From contig NZ_CP054919.1 in NCBI RefSeq assembly GCF_013364235.1, forward strand, positions 5,463,501 to 5,527,500: 64,000 bases of DNA, read 5' to 3'. The notes under the pieces are model-generated. The model saw nothing but the letters and a program-made list of their open reading frames with translations. It did not search any database and was not told where the DNA came from. This DNA is from Kitasatospora sp. NA04385 (GTDB lineage Bacteria; Actinomycetota; Actinomycetes; Streptomycetales; Streptomycetaceae). Shown one piece after another: positions 1 to 8,196 of the stretch (the stretch's first letter is position 1; each line of letters begins with the position of its first letter). Both the position numbers and the translations under genes were made by a program.

Positions 1-1
1 T

Positions 2-1261
2 GCCGCCCGGCCCGTCTCGTTCTCGGACACCGCCCGGGCGGCCGTCGAGGCGCTGCTGACCCCGGTGGACGCCGAACTGACGTGCCGTTACCCGGGCGAG
101 AGCGGCTCGCGGCAGCCGGTGCACACCGTGTACGTGCCGGCCGACGCGTTCGGGGCGCACACCGTCCGGGAGTGGGGCGCGCAGGCGCTGGCGGTGTTCG
201 ACGAGCACGCCGGCACGCCCGGGCGGCTCGCCGAGGCGCTCGGGGTCGCGGACGACGCGCTGCTGGCCGACGTGCACGCCCGGGTGCGGGCCAAGCTCGA
301 GCGCGAGCCGGTCGAGGACCTGCGGATCGACTTCGAGGACGGCTACGGCCCGCGCCCCGACGCCGAGGAGGACGCCGAGGCCGTCCGGGCCGCCCGCCTG
401 GTCGCCGCGGCGGTCGCCGACGGCAGCGCCCCGCCGTACGTCGGCATCCGGACCAAGTGCATGGAGGCACCGGTCCGGGCCCGCGGCATCCGCACCCTGG
501 AACTGTTCCTGGGCACCCTGGTGGCCGGGGGCGGGCTGCCGGACGGGCTGGTGCTGACCCTGCCGAAGGTCACCCACGCCGCCCAGGTCGGCGCGCTGGC
601 GCGGCTGCTGGAGGACTTCGAGCGGCGGGCCGGACTGCCCGCCGGGCGGATCGGGTTCGAGATCCAGATCGAGACCACCCAGGCGATCCTCGGCCCGGAC
701 GGCCGGGCCACCGTCGCCCTGATGATCGACGCCGCCGAGGGCCGCGCCACCGGCCTGCACTACGGCACCTTCGACTACAGCGCCGCCTGCGGGGTCTCCG
801 CCGCCCACCAGAGCATGGACCACCCGGTGGCCGACCACGCCAAGGCGGTGATGCAGGTCGCCGCGGCCGGCACCGGCGTCCGGCTCTCCGACGGCTCCAC
901 CAACGTCGTCCCGGCCGGCACCGCCGAGCAGGTGCACGCCGCCTGGCGGCTGCACCACGGCCTGGTCCGCCGTTCGCTGGCCCGCGCCTACTACCAGGGC
1001 TGGGACATGCACCCGGCCCACCTGCCGACCCGGTACGCGGCGGTGTACGCCTTCTACCGCGAGGGCCTGGACGCGGCCTGCGCCCGGCTCGCCGGGTACG
1101 TCGCCAAGTCCGGCGGCGACGTGATGGACGAGCCCGCCACCGCCCGCGCGCTCAGCGGCTACCTGCTGCGCGGCCTGGACTGCGGCGCGGTCGACCCCGC
1201 CGAGGTCACCGGCCGCACCGGCCTCGACCGCGCCCGGCTGGACGCCCTGGCCGGCCGCTGA
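2..1261 (+). CDS. DUF6986 family protein (HpcH/HpaI aldolase / citrate-lyase-like barrel), 5' end outside window
   Basis: The reading frame is open from base 2, so the N-terminus lies beyond the window; the internal GTG at 65 is probably not the start because the residues before it also look coding. What is visible resembles the actinobacterial DUF6986 family, which databases place with the malate-synthase/citrate-lyase-like TIM barrels. Supporting stretches are the early PVHTVYVPAD segment, an acidic DLRIDFEDGYG segment, GIRTKCMEAP, LTLPKV and the conserved FEIQIET and LHYGTFDYS motifs. Acidic FED and EIQIET residues are placed where CitE-like enzymes bind Mg2+. The substrate is unknown; aldol or retro-aldol chemistry on a 2-oxoacid is inference from the fold. 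Family assignment is fairly sure, function is not. Confidence 0.75.
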   Translation, partial: AARPVSFSDTARAAVEALLTPVDAELTCRYPGESGSRQPVHTVYVPADAFGAHTVREWGAQALAVFDEHAGTPGRLAEALGVADDALLADVHARVRAKLEREPVEDLRIDFEDGYGPRPDAEEDAEAVRAARLVAAAVADGSAPPYVGIRTKCMEAPVRARGIRTLELFLGTLVAGGGLPDGLVLTLPKVTHAAQVGALARLLEDFERRAGLPAGRIGFEIQIETTQAILGPDGRATVALMIDAAEGRATGLHYGTFDYSAACGVSAAHQSMDHPVADHAKAVMQVAAAGTGVRLSDGSTNVVPAGTAEQVHAAWRLHHGLVRRSLARAYYQGWDMHPAHLPTRYAAVYAFYREGLDAACARLAGYVAKSGGDVMDEPATARALSGYLLRGLDCGAVDPAEVTGRTGLDRARLDALAGR

Positions 1262-1380
1262 ACGGGGGCCCCGGGCGCCGGGCATAGGCTGGACGGCGGG
1301 ACCGGCGGCGCACCTGGCCGCCGGGACGGGACGACAGCCGAGACCGACAGCCGAGACCGACAGCGGAGAGCACCAGCGCC

Positions 1381-2028
1381 ATGGCGGAGCCGAGCCCCAA
1401 GCCGTACCTGACCGTCCGGGGCTCCGGCAGCCGTGAACTGGAGATCAAGAAGTCCCGGTTCATCTGCCACCTGGCGCGGGTCGCCGACGAGGAGGAGGCG
1501 CAGGCGTTCATCGCGGCCGTCCGCAAGCAGTACTGGGACGCCCGGCACAACTGCACCGCGTTCGTGGTCGGCGGCGAGCAGCCGCGCGAGCGCTCCAGCG
1601 ACGACGGGGAGCCCGCCGGGACGGCCGGGGTGCCGATGCTGGAGGTGCTGCGGCGGCGCGGGGTGACCGACACCGCCGCCGTGGTGACCCGCTACTTCGG
1701 CGGGATCAAGCTGGGCGCCGGCGGCCTGGTGCGGGCGTACGGGGCGGCGGTGTCCGAGGCGCTGGACGGCGTCGGGCTGCTGGAGCGGCGGCCGGTCGCG
1801 CTGCTGTCGGTGGCCGTCGACCACACCCGGGCCGGGCGGCTGGAGAACGAGCTGCGGGCGGCCGGGTACGCGGTCGCCGGGCTGGAGTACCTGGCGGACG
1901 GGGTGCGGATCGAGGTGGGCGTCCCCGAGCCGGACGCGGCCGGGTTCCACGCCTGGCTGGCCGGGGCGACCGGTGGATCGGCCGAGGCCCGCCCGGCGGG
2001 GCGGACCTTCGTCGAGGTCGAGGTCTGA
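1381..2028 (+). CDS. YigZ/IMPACT (UPF0029) family protein
   Basis: A 215-residue protein with the classic YigZ N-terminal domain: the KKSRFI segment, a central DARHNCTAFVVG stretch and SSDDGEPAGTAG, followed by a VVTRYFGGIKLGAGGLVRAY block. The C-terminal third matches the DUF1949 half of the family. Members are related to the eukaryotic translation regulator IMPACT and to elongation factor G domain IV-like folds; the bacterial role is not settled. The start ATG sits 120 bp after the DUF6986 stop and gives the normal N-terminus. Length matches the family (about 205-220 residues). Nothing is odd in codon use. Confidence 0.92.
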   Translation: MAEPSPKPYLTVRGSGSRELEIKKSRFICHLARVADEEEAQAFIAAVRKQYWDARHNCTAFVVGGEQPRERSSDDGEPAGTAGVPMLEVLRRRGVTDTAAVVTRYFGGIKLGAGGLVRAYGAAVSEALDGVGLLERRPVALLSVAVDHTRAGRLENELRAAGYAVAGLEYLADGVRIEVGVPEPDAAGFHAWLAGATGGSAEARPAGRTFVEVEV

Positions 2029-2102
2029 CGCCCGGTCAGCTCCCGCGCGGAAAGCCCGGGGACGCGTGCATCCCTCGCGGGCGAGCGGGTAGCAGAGGCG
2101 GC

Positions 2103-2119
2103 ACCGGAAGTGTTCCGGT
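2103..2119. promoter_or_regulatory. Palindrome upstream of the two-gene Mrr-like module
   Basis: ACCGGAA-GTG-TTCCGGT is a perfect 7-3-7 inverted repeat in the 248 bp between the YigZ gene and the next gene. A related GGAA-n-TTCC element lies 42 bp further on. It could be an operator; no regulator is identified. Confidence 0.4.
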
Positions 2120-2160
2120 TGTCGCCGGATGACACCCGATCGAAGGAAACGGGTCCGGAT

Positions 2161-2173
2161 GCGGAACTTCCGC
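2161..2173. promoter_or_regulatory. Second GGAA-n-TTCC palindrome
   Basis: GCGGAA-C-TTCCGC is a perfect 6-1-6 inverted repeat 104 bp before the start codon at 2277. It shares the GGAA/TTCC half-sites with the palindrome at 2103-2119, which suggests one protein reading both, though the spacers differ (3 and 1 bases). Confidence 0.35.
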
Positions 2174-2276
2174 TCCTGATCGTTTCGTCTCCTAGGTAGC
2201 AGGAACAACGATTCGCCATCGACTTCCGGGAGGAGGACTCGCAGACCCCAGCACCGCACCACGGGAGGTTCCGCGC

Positions 2277-3786
2277 ATGCCCACCGACCACGCCCAGCCG
2301 CCGTACCGGCTGACGGCCGCGACACCCCGCCCGCACCACGAGACCGCCGCCCTCGCCGACCAACTGCTCGCCGAGTGGCTCAAGTCCGAAGGCCACGAGG
2401 AGCCCGCGCCCCGCGCACGGCAGGCGCCCGCCGAACGACTACGGCTCGGCGACCGGGTCCTGCTGGACCGCGACGACGGCCCACTGCCCGGCCGCGCCCC
2501 CCGAGCCCGCTACAGCCGCCGCAGACTGCGCACGCCCGCCGTGCAGCCCGGTACCGACCAACTGACCCTCACCCTGGCCTCCGACACCGCCGACGGCCCG
2601 ACCCGGCTGCGGATCGAGGCCGAGTACCTCCCCGCCGGGCCCACCGCCGTCCCGCCCGGCCGGGTGCCCGTCCCCGAACTGGTCCGCCGCCTGCTGCCGC
2701 TGCTCGACGCCGCCGAGGGCCCCGTGCCGCTCACCGTCGCACCCCGGCTGCTGGCCCCCGCCGACCTGGACGGCCTGATCGACGAGCTCTGCGACCCGGA
2801 GCGGACGCTGCCCACCGTGGTGGCCAGCGTGCCGCCCGCCGTGCCGGTCGAGCAGTGGCAGGACCGGGTGCTCGACCCGCTGCTGCGCCAACTCCCCGGC
2901 CTGGCCTCGCTGTACGTGCTCGGGCACGGCGCGCTGCCCCGGTTCAACCTGGCGCTGGAGTACCACAAGGTCTACGGCGGCGCGGTGCGCACCTTCCTGC
3001 CCGAGGTCGACCCGGCGTCCCGGGCCGACGCCACCCGCCACCCCGTCCTGCCGCGCGGCCGGATCGACGAGAACCCGCGCCGCGCCGCCGCCCTGCTGGC
3101 CCGCGAACCGCGCCGGATCGCGGCCGCCCTGCCGCTGCCCGCCCGCTGGACGCCGTCCCGGGCTGTGGCTGCCGCCCGAGGCCCGCAAGGCCCCCGCCGC
3201 GCCCCGGGCCGTCGTCGAGCGCCCGCCGGTGCGGCTGGAGCGCTGCCGGCTGCGGATCGAGCCTCCGCGCGAACCGCGCCGCTCCCGCTGCGTCGGCGGC
3301 GGCCCCGTCAGCTTCGGCGAACTCGTCGACCGCTTCGGCGAGTTCCCGCTGCTGCAGTTCACCGGCGACAGCAAGGAGACGCTCGCCCTGGACGGCCAGA
3401 GCGAGGCCGACGGCTGGGCCCGGCTGACCTGGGACGGCCTGACCGCGCTCCAGGAGTACGCGGCCGCCGCCGTCCTCGGCGAGGCCGGCGGCGACTTCAA
3501 GCAGTGGTGCGAGCACACCCCGCCCGGCTGCCACCGCTTCCCGCCGCGCAAGGCGGTCCGCGGCGAGTCCCGCACCGTGGCCAGCCACGGCAAGTGGAAG
3601 CGCCAGCGGATGCTGCCCGTCCCCGCCGCCGTCGACGCCTCCTGCCGCGCGTTCATGGGCGCCCACCTGCGGATCGGCGGCGGCGGCACCGCCCCCCGGG
3701 TGCACTACCTGGACGACTGCTCCGGCAGCGGCCGGATCTACGTCGGCTACATCGGGCTGCACCTGACCAACACCCGCACCAACTGA
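2277..3786 (+). CDS. Uncharacterised ~500-residue actinomycete protein, apparent frameshift near 3160
   Basis: I do not recognise a named domain. The ATG at 2277 follows GGGAGG at a good distance. The first ~295 residues are read in one frame, including a leucine-rich VPELVRRLLPLLDAAEG segment and LYVLGHGALPRFN; coding character then moves by one base at about 3155-3170, in ccgtcccgggctgtgg, to the frame ending at 3786. The C-terminal part has VSFGELVDRFGEFPLLQF, a GGDFKQWCEHTPPGC cysteine pair and a glycine-rich RIGGGGTAPRVHYLDDC segment. Dropping one G would join the two parts cleanly (...SRLWLPPEARK...). Given similar shifts in infB, a sequencing error is more likely than decay. Its partner is the Mrr-like gene at 3982, but a strong terminator separates them. 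Confidence 0.6.
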
Positions 3787-3830
3787 CCGTCCGGCAGGGG
3801 GCGGTGGCGCATCCGCCCCCTGCCGACGGT
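3786..3830 (+). terminator. Intrinsic-type hairpin after the gene ending at 3786
   Basis: CGGCAGGGGGCGG (3792-3804) pairs perfectly with 3813-3825 around an 8-nt loop, and ACCGT/ACGGT (3786-3790, 3826-3830) extends the stem past one unpaired C. It begins on the last base of the stop codon. There is no T-run, as is common in streptomycetes. Confidence 0.75.
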
Positions 3831-3851
3831 ACCGAACGGACGTCAAGGGTC

Positions 3852-3873
3852 GGCCAAACCACCGGTGTTGGCC
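3852..3873. promoter_or_regulatory. 22-bp near-palindrome upstream of the Mrr-like gene
   Basis: The sequence runs GGCCAA...ACCGGT...TTGGCC, symmetric about 3862/3863 with only a few mismatches. It lies 109 bp before the start at 3982, between the terminator and the gene, so it is placed as an operator for a separate promoter. The binding protein is unknown. Confidence 0.4.
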
Positions 3874-3981
3874 GCCCCCGCGCCCCGGACGGGGGACAAT
3901 GCTGCTCGGGCCCCGCCACGGCGGCCCGCCGACGTGCGCCGGGCGACCGGACGACCGGACGAGCAGGGGGAACCACCGCCG

Positions 3982-5664
3982 ATGCAGCATCCAGCCGAGG
4001 GCAGCACCGACGGCACCACCACGGTGCTCCAGCCCGGATTCCTCGCCTCGCTGTTCCGCGAACTCGGCGCCGACGAGGACGAGGAACCCGCCACCGCACC
4101 CGGCCCCGCCGCGGCGCCGGCCCCGCCCGTGGTGCCGCCGCAGCCCGGACCACCGCCCGCCCCGGCGGACGCGGCGGCGGACGAGGCGGCGGACGAGGCG
4201 GTGGACCCGGCGGCGGACGACCCGGTCGCCGCGCACGGCCGGGCCGCCGCGCTCACCCACCACCGCACCCTCGCCGTCCAGGCCGAGCACCGGCACCTGG
4301 CCGACCTGCTGCGCCGGGCCGCCCAGCCGGTCTCCGCGATGGACTTCGAGAGCCAGCTGCGCAGCTACCAGCCCAAACCCTTCCCGGACGCCGGCCCCGC
4401 GGCCGAACCCGAGCCCGCCTGGGCCGACTTCGCGCCGCCGGAGCCCGCCGACACCGACCCCGAGCAGCCGCGCTCGCGCCGCCTGCTCGACTCCGGCTAC
4501 CAGCGCGAACTCGCCCAGGCCCGGCTGCGCCACCAGCGCGCACTGCGCGAGTGGCGCACCCGGCAGGCCGAACTCGCCGACAGCGGCGCCGTCGCCGCCC
4601 GGCGGGCGCACGAGGAGGCCGAACAGGCCCGGGCCCGGGCCGTCCAGGAGTACAACGACAGCCTGGAGGAGTGCCGCCGCGCCTACCGGCAGGCCGAGCC
4701 CGCCGCCGTCGAGTCGCTGCTGGAACGCGCCCTGGCCGCCGCCGAGGGCGCCACCCGGGACCTGCCGGCCCCCTGCCGCGCGGTGTTCCGGGCCCTCACC
4801 CGCACCGCCGTCCTCGACCTCGACCTGCCGCCGCTGGACACCGTCCCCGCGCTCTCCGGCCACCGGCTCACCGAGGCCGGCGGGATCGAACCGGTGCCCC
4901 GCCCCGCCGCCGACGTCCGCACCGACTACCTGCGGCTGGCCGCCCGGCTCGCGCTGCGCGCCCTGCAGGCCGCCGACGCCGTCGACACCGACGAGGTGCT
5001 GTCCGGCGTCGTCCTCAACGGCTGGCTGCGGGTGCCCGGGCAGCCCCCGCAGTGCCTGCTCAGCGTCGACGCCGACCGCGACGCGCTGGCCCGCACCCGG
5101 CTCGTCCCCGACACCGGGCACCTCGGCGACGAGGACGCGGACGGCGGCGTCTACGCGGAGGCCGAGCACGACGAGTCGCTGCTGCGGCTGCGCGCGCTGG
5201 CCGCCGTGATCACCCCCGACCCGTACGCGGGCGAGGCCGTGCAGCCCTGGGGCAGCGCCTCCTCGGCGGTGCCCGCGCTCGGCGAGCTGTCGCCCGGCGA
5301 GTTCGCCCTGCTGGTGCGCGCCGTCCTGACCGCGGGCGGGCTGCGGGACTGGAGCGTGCGGCTGCGCGGACCGGCCGGGCTGGTCGCCACCGCCGAGGGC
5401 GAACCGGGCAGCGGGCTGCCCGGGCGCTGGGTGGTGTGGGCCTCCCGCGGCCCGGGGCCGGTCACCGCCGAGGAGATCGCCACCCTCGCCGAGGCCGTCC
5501 GCGAGGAGGGCGCCGACCGCGGCCTGCGGATGACCTGCGGCCGGTTCACCGACGAGGCGCTCGACCTCACCGGCGAGGAACGCCACCAGCGCATCCACCT
5601 GATGGACGGCCCCGGCATCCGCGAACTCGCCCGCACCCACCTGGCGCTGCCGCTGACCCTGTGA
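3982..5664 (+). CDS. Coiled-coil protein with degenerate Mrr-restriction-like C-terminal domain
   Basis: 560 residues. The ATG at 3982 follows AGGGGG 11 bp upstream; an in-frame upstream start at 3865 would add unlikely sequence. Residues ~35-75 are a Pro/Ala-rich acidic linker with repeated ADEAADEA. Residues ~85-250 are helical and charged (RELAQARLRHQRALREWRTR and similar), probably a coiled coil. Residues ~430-560 look like the Mrr_cat fold: GELSPGEFALLVRAVLTAGG as the opening helix, then RWVVWAS where active Mrr proteins have a QxK strand, a helix, MTCGRFTDEALDL in place of the usual TTGxFTxxA, and IHLMDGPGIRELA near the end. I do not see the catalytic D-(E/Q)xK, so nuclease activity is doubtful. 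Role in phage defence or DNA quality control is inference. Confidence 0.7.
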   Translation: MQHPAEGSTDGTTTVLQPGFLASLFRELGADEDEEPATAPGPAAAPAPPVVPPQPGPPPAPADAAADEAADEAVDPAADDPVAAHGRAAALTHHRTLAVQAEHRHLADLLRRAAQPVSAMDFESQLRSYQPKPFPDAGPAAEPEPAWADFAPPEPADTDPEQPRSRRLLDSGYQRELAQARLRHQRALREWRTRQAELADSGAVAARRAHEEAEQARARAVQEYNDSLEECRRAYRQAEPAAVESLLERALAAAEGATRDLPAPCRAVFRALTRTAVLDLDLPPLDTVPALSGHRLTEAGGIEPVPRPAADVRTDYLRLAARLALRALQAADAVDTDEVLSGVVLNGWLRVPGQPPQCLLSVDADRDALARTRLVPDTGHLGDEDADGGVYAEAEHDESLLRLRALAAVITPDPYAGEAVQPWGSASSAVPALGELSPGEFALLVRAVLTAGGLRDWSVRLRGPAGLVATAEGEPGSGLPGRWVVWASRGPGPVTAEEIATLAEAVREEGADRGLRMTCGRFTDEALDLTGEERHQRIHLMDGPGIRELARTHLALPLTL

Positions 5665-5725
5665 GGTCGGTGTGAACCGGCGGGTTCGCCCGGCGGGCGG
5701 CCCGACGGGCTGTCAGGCTGGGGGA

Positions 5726-6163
5726 GTGGAGAATCGATTCCCCGGTCACCGGGACGACCGGCGCGCGGCCGCGCGGACGACCCGGCAGGCGTCCGAGCAC
5801 GACCGCGAACTGGCGATGACCGAGATGTACGCCGAGTGCGGGCTGCTGCGCGAGCTCGCCGAGTCGGCCGGCGTCCGCCTCGACGACACCGTCGACTCGC
5901 TGACCGCCCTCGACCAGCTGCTGCCGCGCTGGCGCGACGACCCGCAGGTGTCCCAGTGGCTCGGCACCGACGCGGGCCTCTACCTCGGCACGGTGATCCG
6001 CCGCGGGGTGCCCGGCGCCCGCTGGCGGCTCGCCGCCGACGGCCGCCCCCTGATGGTGCTCGGCACCGGCTTCGAGCTCGACGCCACGGCGATCGGCCGG
6101 GACTGGGCCGAGCAGGGCGCCCCGCAGCTCGCCGCGGTCTACCGGGCGGCCGGCGACGGCTGA
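5726..6163 (+). CDS. DUF6278 family protein
   Basis: A 145-residue soluble protein whose core (AECGLLRELAE, then LTALDQLLPRWRDD, WLGTDAGLYLGTVIRR, and a final DWAEQGAPQLAAVY) matches the streptomycete DUF6278 family as I remember it. Function is unknown. The start is uncertain: GTG 5726 follows a purine run directly, GTG 5672 lies 8 bp after the Mrr-like gene's stop behind GAGGT but would add a low-complexity extension, and ATG 5816 would cut conserved sequence closely. I prefer 5726. The tight spacing to the preceding gene would allow co-transcription. Confidence 0.7.
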   Translation: MENRFPGHRDDRRAAARTTRQASEHDRELAMTEMYAECGLLRELAESAGVRLDDTVDSLTALDQLLPRWRDDPQVSQWLGTDAGLYLGTVIRRGVPGARWRLAADGRPLMVLGTGFELDATAIGRDWAEQGAPQLAAVYRAAGDG

Positions 6164-6250
6164 GCGCCCCGCGCGGCGCCCGTCACCCCGACGGTCCGCC
6201 CGGGCGGCGCGCCGCCGCCGCCTCCCGCAGGCTGGTCGCAGGGCCCGGCA

Positions 6251-6272
6251 CCGTCCGGCCCGGGCCGGACGG
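6251..6272 (+). terminator. Hairpin after DUF6278 gene
   Basis: CCGTCCGG (6251-6258) pairs with CCGGACGG (6265-6272) around CCCGGG. It lies in the 188-bp gap between the DUF6278 and ZIP genes and is a plausible terminator without a T-run. Confidence 0.5.
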
Positions 6273-6351
6273 ACTGGATGCCCGTGGGCAGCGGTCAGCA
6301 CAGCCGTCCGGCCCCCGGCACCGTGCGACGGGGAGGCCGAAACTGACCGCC

Positions 6352-7122
6352 GTGCTGGTCGCCGCGGGCGCCTTCCTGATGACCCTGATCGGCGGATTCG
6401 TCGCTCAGCGCACCGGCGACCGCCGCCACCTCGTCCTCGGCTTCGCGGCCGGCCTGATGCTCGGCGTGGTCGCCTTCGACCTGCTGCCCGAGGCGATGGA
6501 GCAGGCCCCGCAGGAACTGCACGGCGTCCCCGAGGCGCTGCTGATGTTCGCCGCCGGATTCCTCACCATCCACGTCGTCGAACGCGCCGTCGCCATCCAC
6601 CGCGGCCACGAGGGCGAGTACGCCGCGCACAGCCACGGCCACGCGCACAGTCACGGCCACGGGGCGGGCCACGGCGGGCGGCAGCGCGAGCAGGGCGTCG
6701 GGATCGCCGCCGCCTCCGCGCTGGTCCTGCACAGCGTGATGGACGGCTTCGCGATCGGCGCCGCCTTCCAGGCCGGGACGACGGTCGGCACGGTCGTCGC
6801 CATCGCCGTCGTCGCGCACGACTTCGCGGACGGCTTCAACACGTACACCCTCACCCGGCTCTACGGGAACGACCGGCGGCGGGCCGTCGCGCTGCTGTTC
6901 GCCGACGCGCTCGCGCCCGTCACCGGGGCCGGGATCACGCTGCTGTTCACCATCCCGGAACAGCTGCTCGGGCTCTACCTCGGGTTCTTCGGCGGGTTCC
7001 TGATGTACCTGGCGACCTCGGACATCCTGCCCGAGGCGCACAGCCCGCACCCGTCGAAGGCGACGCTCGCCTGCACGCTGCTGGGGGTGGGGTTCATGTG
7101 GCTGGTGGTGGGGCTGGCGTGA
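6352..7122 (+). CDS. ZIP family metal (zinc) transporter
   Basis: An inner-membrane protein of about 256 residues with eight hydrophobic segments and a histidine-rich cytoplasmic loop (SHGHAHSHGHGAGHGG) between TM3 and TM4. The signature TM4/TM5 motifs are present: LVLHSVMDGFAIGAAF (H-x3-DG) and VVAHDFADGFNTYTL, which provide the metal-binding His, Asp and Asn residues. ZIP proteins import Zn2+ or related divalent ions into the cytoplasm. The start is ambiguous: GTG 6352 lies 15 bp after GGGAGG (6331-6336), while a CTG at 6343 has ideal spacing and would add three residues. No metal operator is visible upstream. Confidence 0.9.
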   Translation: MLVAAGAFLMTLIGGFVAQRTGDRRHLVLGFAAGLMLGVVAFDLLPEAMEQAPQELHGVPEALLMFAAGFLTIHVVERAVAIHRGHEGEYAAHSHGHAHSHGHGAGHGGRQREQGVGIAAASALVLHSVMDGFAIGAAFQAGTTVGTVVAIAVVAHDFADGFNTYTLTRLYGNDRRRAVALLFADALAPVTGAGITLLFTIPEQLLGLYLGFFGGFLMYLATSDILPEAHSPHPSKATLACTLLGVGFMWLVVGLA

Positions 7123-7148
7123 CGCGGCCGCCGGCACCCCGGGGACCG

Positions 7149-7619
7149 CTACGGGGTGGGGCCGGCCTCGTAGGCCTCCTCGGCGCGGCGCAGGGCGCGC
7201 AGCAGGGCGTCCTGTTCGGCGGGGCCGATCGGGCCGAAGTACTCCTGGGCGACCTCGTGCCGGACCCGGGAGATCCGCTCCAGCGCGCCGTGCCCGTCCT
7301 CGGTGAGGACCAGGCGCACCGCCCGGCGGTCGGCCGGGTCGGGGGTGCGGGCGACCAGGCCGGCCTCCTCCAGGGCGTCGACCACGGTGGTGGCGGAGCG
7401 CGGCGCGATGTGCAGGCGCTCGGCGAGCTCGCTCAGCCGCATGGTCTCGGCGCTCTCGCAGCCGGGCGCGTGCGCGAGGGTGCGCAGGGCCCGGCCCTGG
7501 GCGGGGGTGAGGCCGTACGGCTCCAGCCGCTGCATGGTCCGTCGGCGGATCCGCTTCATCGCCCTGGTCAGCGCGTCGGCGAGTTCCGCTGCGGTGTCGG
7601 CGGGGCCCGGGGAGGTCAT
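7149..7619 (-). CDS. MarR family transcriptional regulator
   Basis: A 156-residue winged-helix protein. The core reads LTPAQGRALRTLAHAPG, then LSELAERLHIAPRSATTVVDALEEAGLVART for the helix-turn-helix, and DPADRRAVRLVLTEDG for the wing, the standard MarR layout, with a C-terminal dimerisation helix. It is transcribed divergently from the DUF2218 gene, with a near-palindrome at 7682-7702 and an iron box between them, so autoregulation and control of the neighbour are likely. The ATG at 7619 is preferred over an in-frame GTG two codons earlier; no Shine-Dalgarno is clear. The inducing ligand cannot be read from sequence. Confidence 0.93.
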   Translation of the reverse strand: MTSPGPADTAAELADALTRAMKRIRRRTMQRLEPYGLTPAQGRALRTLAHAPGCESAETMRLSELAERLHIAPRSATTVVDALEEAGLVARTPDPADRRAVRLVLTEDGHGALERISRVRHEVAQEYFGPIGPAEQDALLRALRRAEEAYEAGPTP

Positions 7620-7681
7620 GGGCACAGGTTAGCGGTCGGGTCGGGGCCGGTACGGAGGGTGACCGATCTCGCCTCGATAAC

Positions 7682-7702
7682 TTGTTGAGCTTGGCTCAGC
7701 AA
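7682..7702. promoter_or_regulatory. Candidate MarR operator
   Basis: TTGTTGAGC-TTG-GCTCAGCAA is a 9-3-9 inverted repeat with one mismatch, in the divergent gap between the MarR and DUF2218 starts. Size, symmetry and TTG..CAA ends fit MarR-type sites. It abuts the iron box. Confidence 0.5.
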
Positions 7703-7706
7703 TCGA

Positions 7707-7725
7707 GTAGCTTAGGCGAGCCTAA
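7707..7725 (+). promoter_or_regulatory. Iron box (DmdR/IdeR-type operator)
   Basis: The core TTAGGC-GA-GCCTAA (7712-7725) is a perfect inverted repeat. Over 19 bp it agrees at 14 positions with the streptomycete iron-box consensus TTAGGTTAGGCTCACCTAA as I recall it. It ends 33 bp before the DUF2218 start codon, so the iron-bound repressor would shut that gene off when iron is plentiful. Confidence 0.7.
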
Positions 7726-7758
7726 GTGCCCCCGTGCCTTCGATCCGAGGAGTCCGTC

Positions 7759-8091
7759 ATGGCCCGCTCCACCGCCCGCGTCAGCACCGACCGCCCCGCC
7801 CGCTACGCCAAGCAGCTCGCCGCCCACATGGGCCGCAAGGTCCCCGCCGAGTGGTCGGAGGAGACCGGCCGCGGCTCGCTCGTCTTCGGCGCCGGCCGGG
7901 CCGAGCTCGCCGCCGAGGACGGCGCGCTGCTGCTGTCCGTCGAGGGCGCCGAGGAGAGCCTCGACCAGCTGGAGGACGTGGTCGGCCGCCACCTCGTCCG
8001 CTTCGGCACCCGCGACGAGCTGGTCGTCGCCTGGCAGCGCGACGGCGGGGCGGCGGGCACCGTCCAGCGCCTCACCGGCGAGGAGGGCTGA
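7759..8091 (+). CDS. DUF2218 domain protein, probably iron-regulated
   Basis: A 110-residue protein, start ATG preceded by GAGGAG at 7747-7752. The whole length matches DUF2218: STARVSTDRPARYAKQLAAHMGRK, a GRGSLVFGAGRAEL segment and VVGRHLVRFGTRDELVVAWQR. DUF2218 genes are often found with siderophore or iron-uptake functions in proteobacteria and actinobacteria; the molecular role is unknown. Here the iron box directly upstream supports an iron-starvation role independently of the family name. It is monocistronic: the next gene converges from the other strand. Confidence 0.88.
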   Translation: MARSTARVSTDRPARYAKQLAAHMGRKVPAEWSEETGRGSLVFGAGRAELAAEDGALLLSVEGAEESLDQLEDVVGRHLVRFGTRDELVVAWQRDGGAAGTVQRLTGEEG

Positions 8092-8196
8092 CCGCCCCGC
8101 GCCCGTAGCCGCGCAGCCCTGCGGGCGGAACGCGCCGCGGGGAGGCTGGGGGAGCGGGCTCCCGCCACCGCCCGGCGGTCGCGTGCTGCGGGAGCG

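Noticed and set aside
3982..5664. Active Mrr-type restriction endonuclease
   Set aside because: The position of the QxK strand reads VVWAS and no catalytic Asp/Glu/Lys set is visible.
3787..5675. Continuation of the 2277 frame to 5675
   Set aside because: After about 3160 this frame is Arg/Pro/Ala low complexity and shadows the Mrr-like gene.
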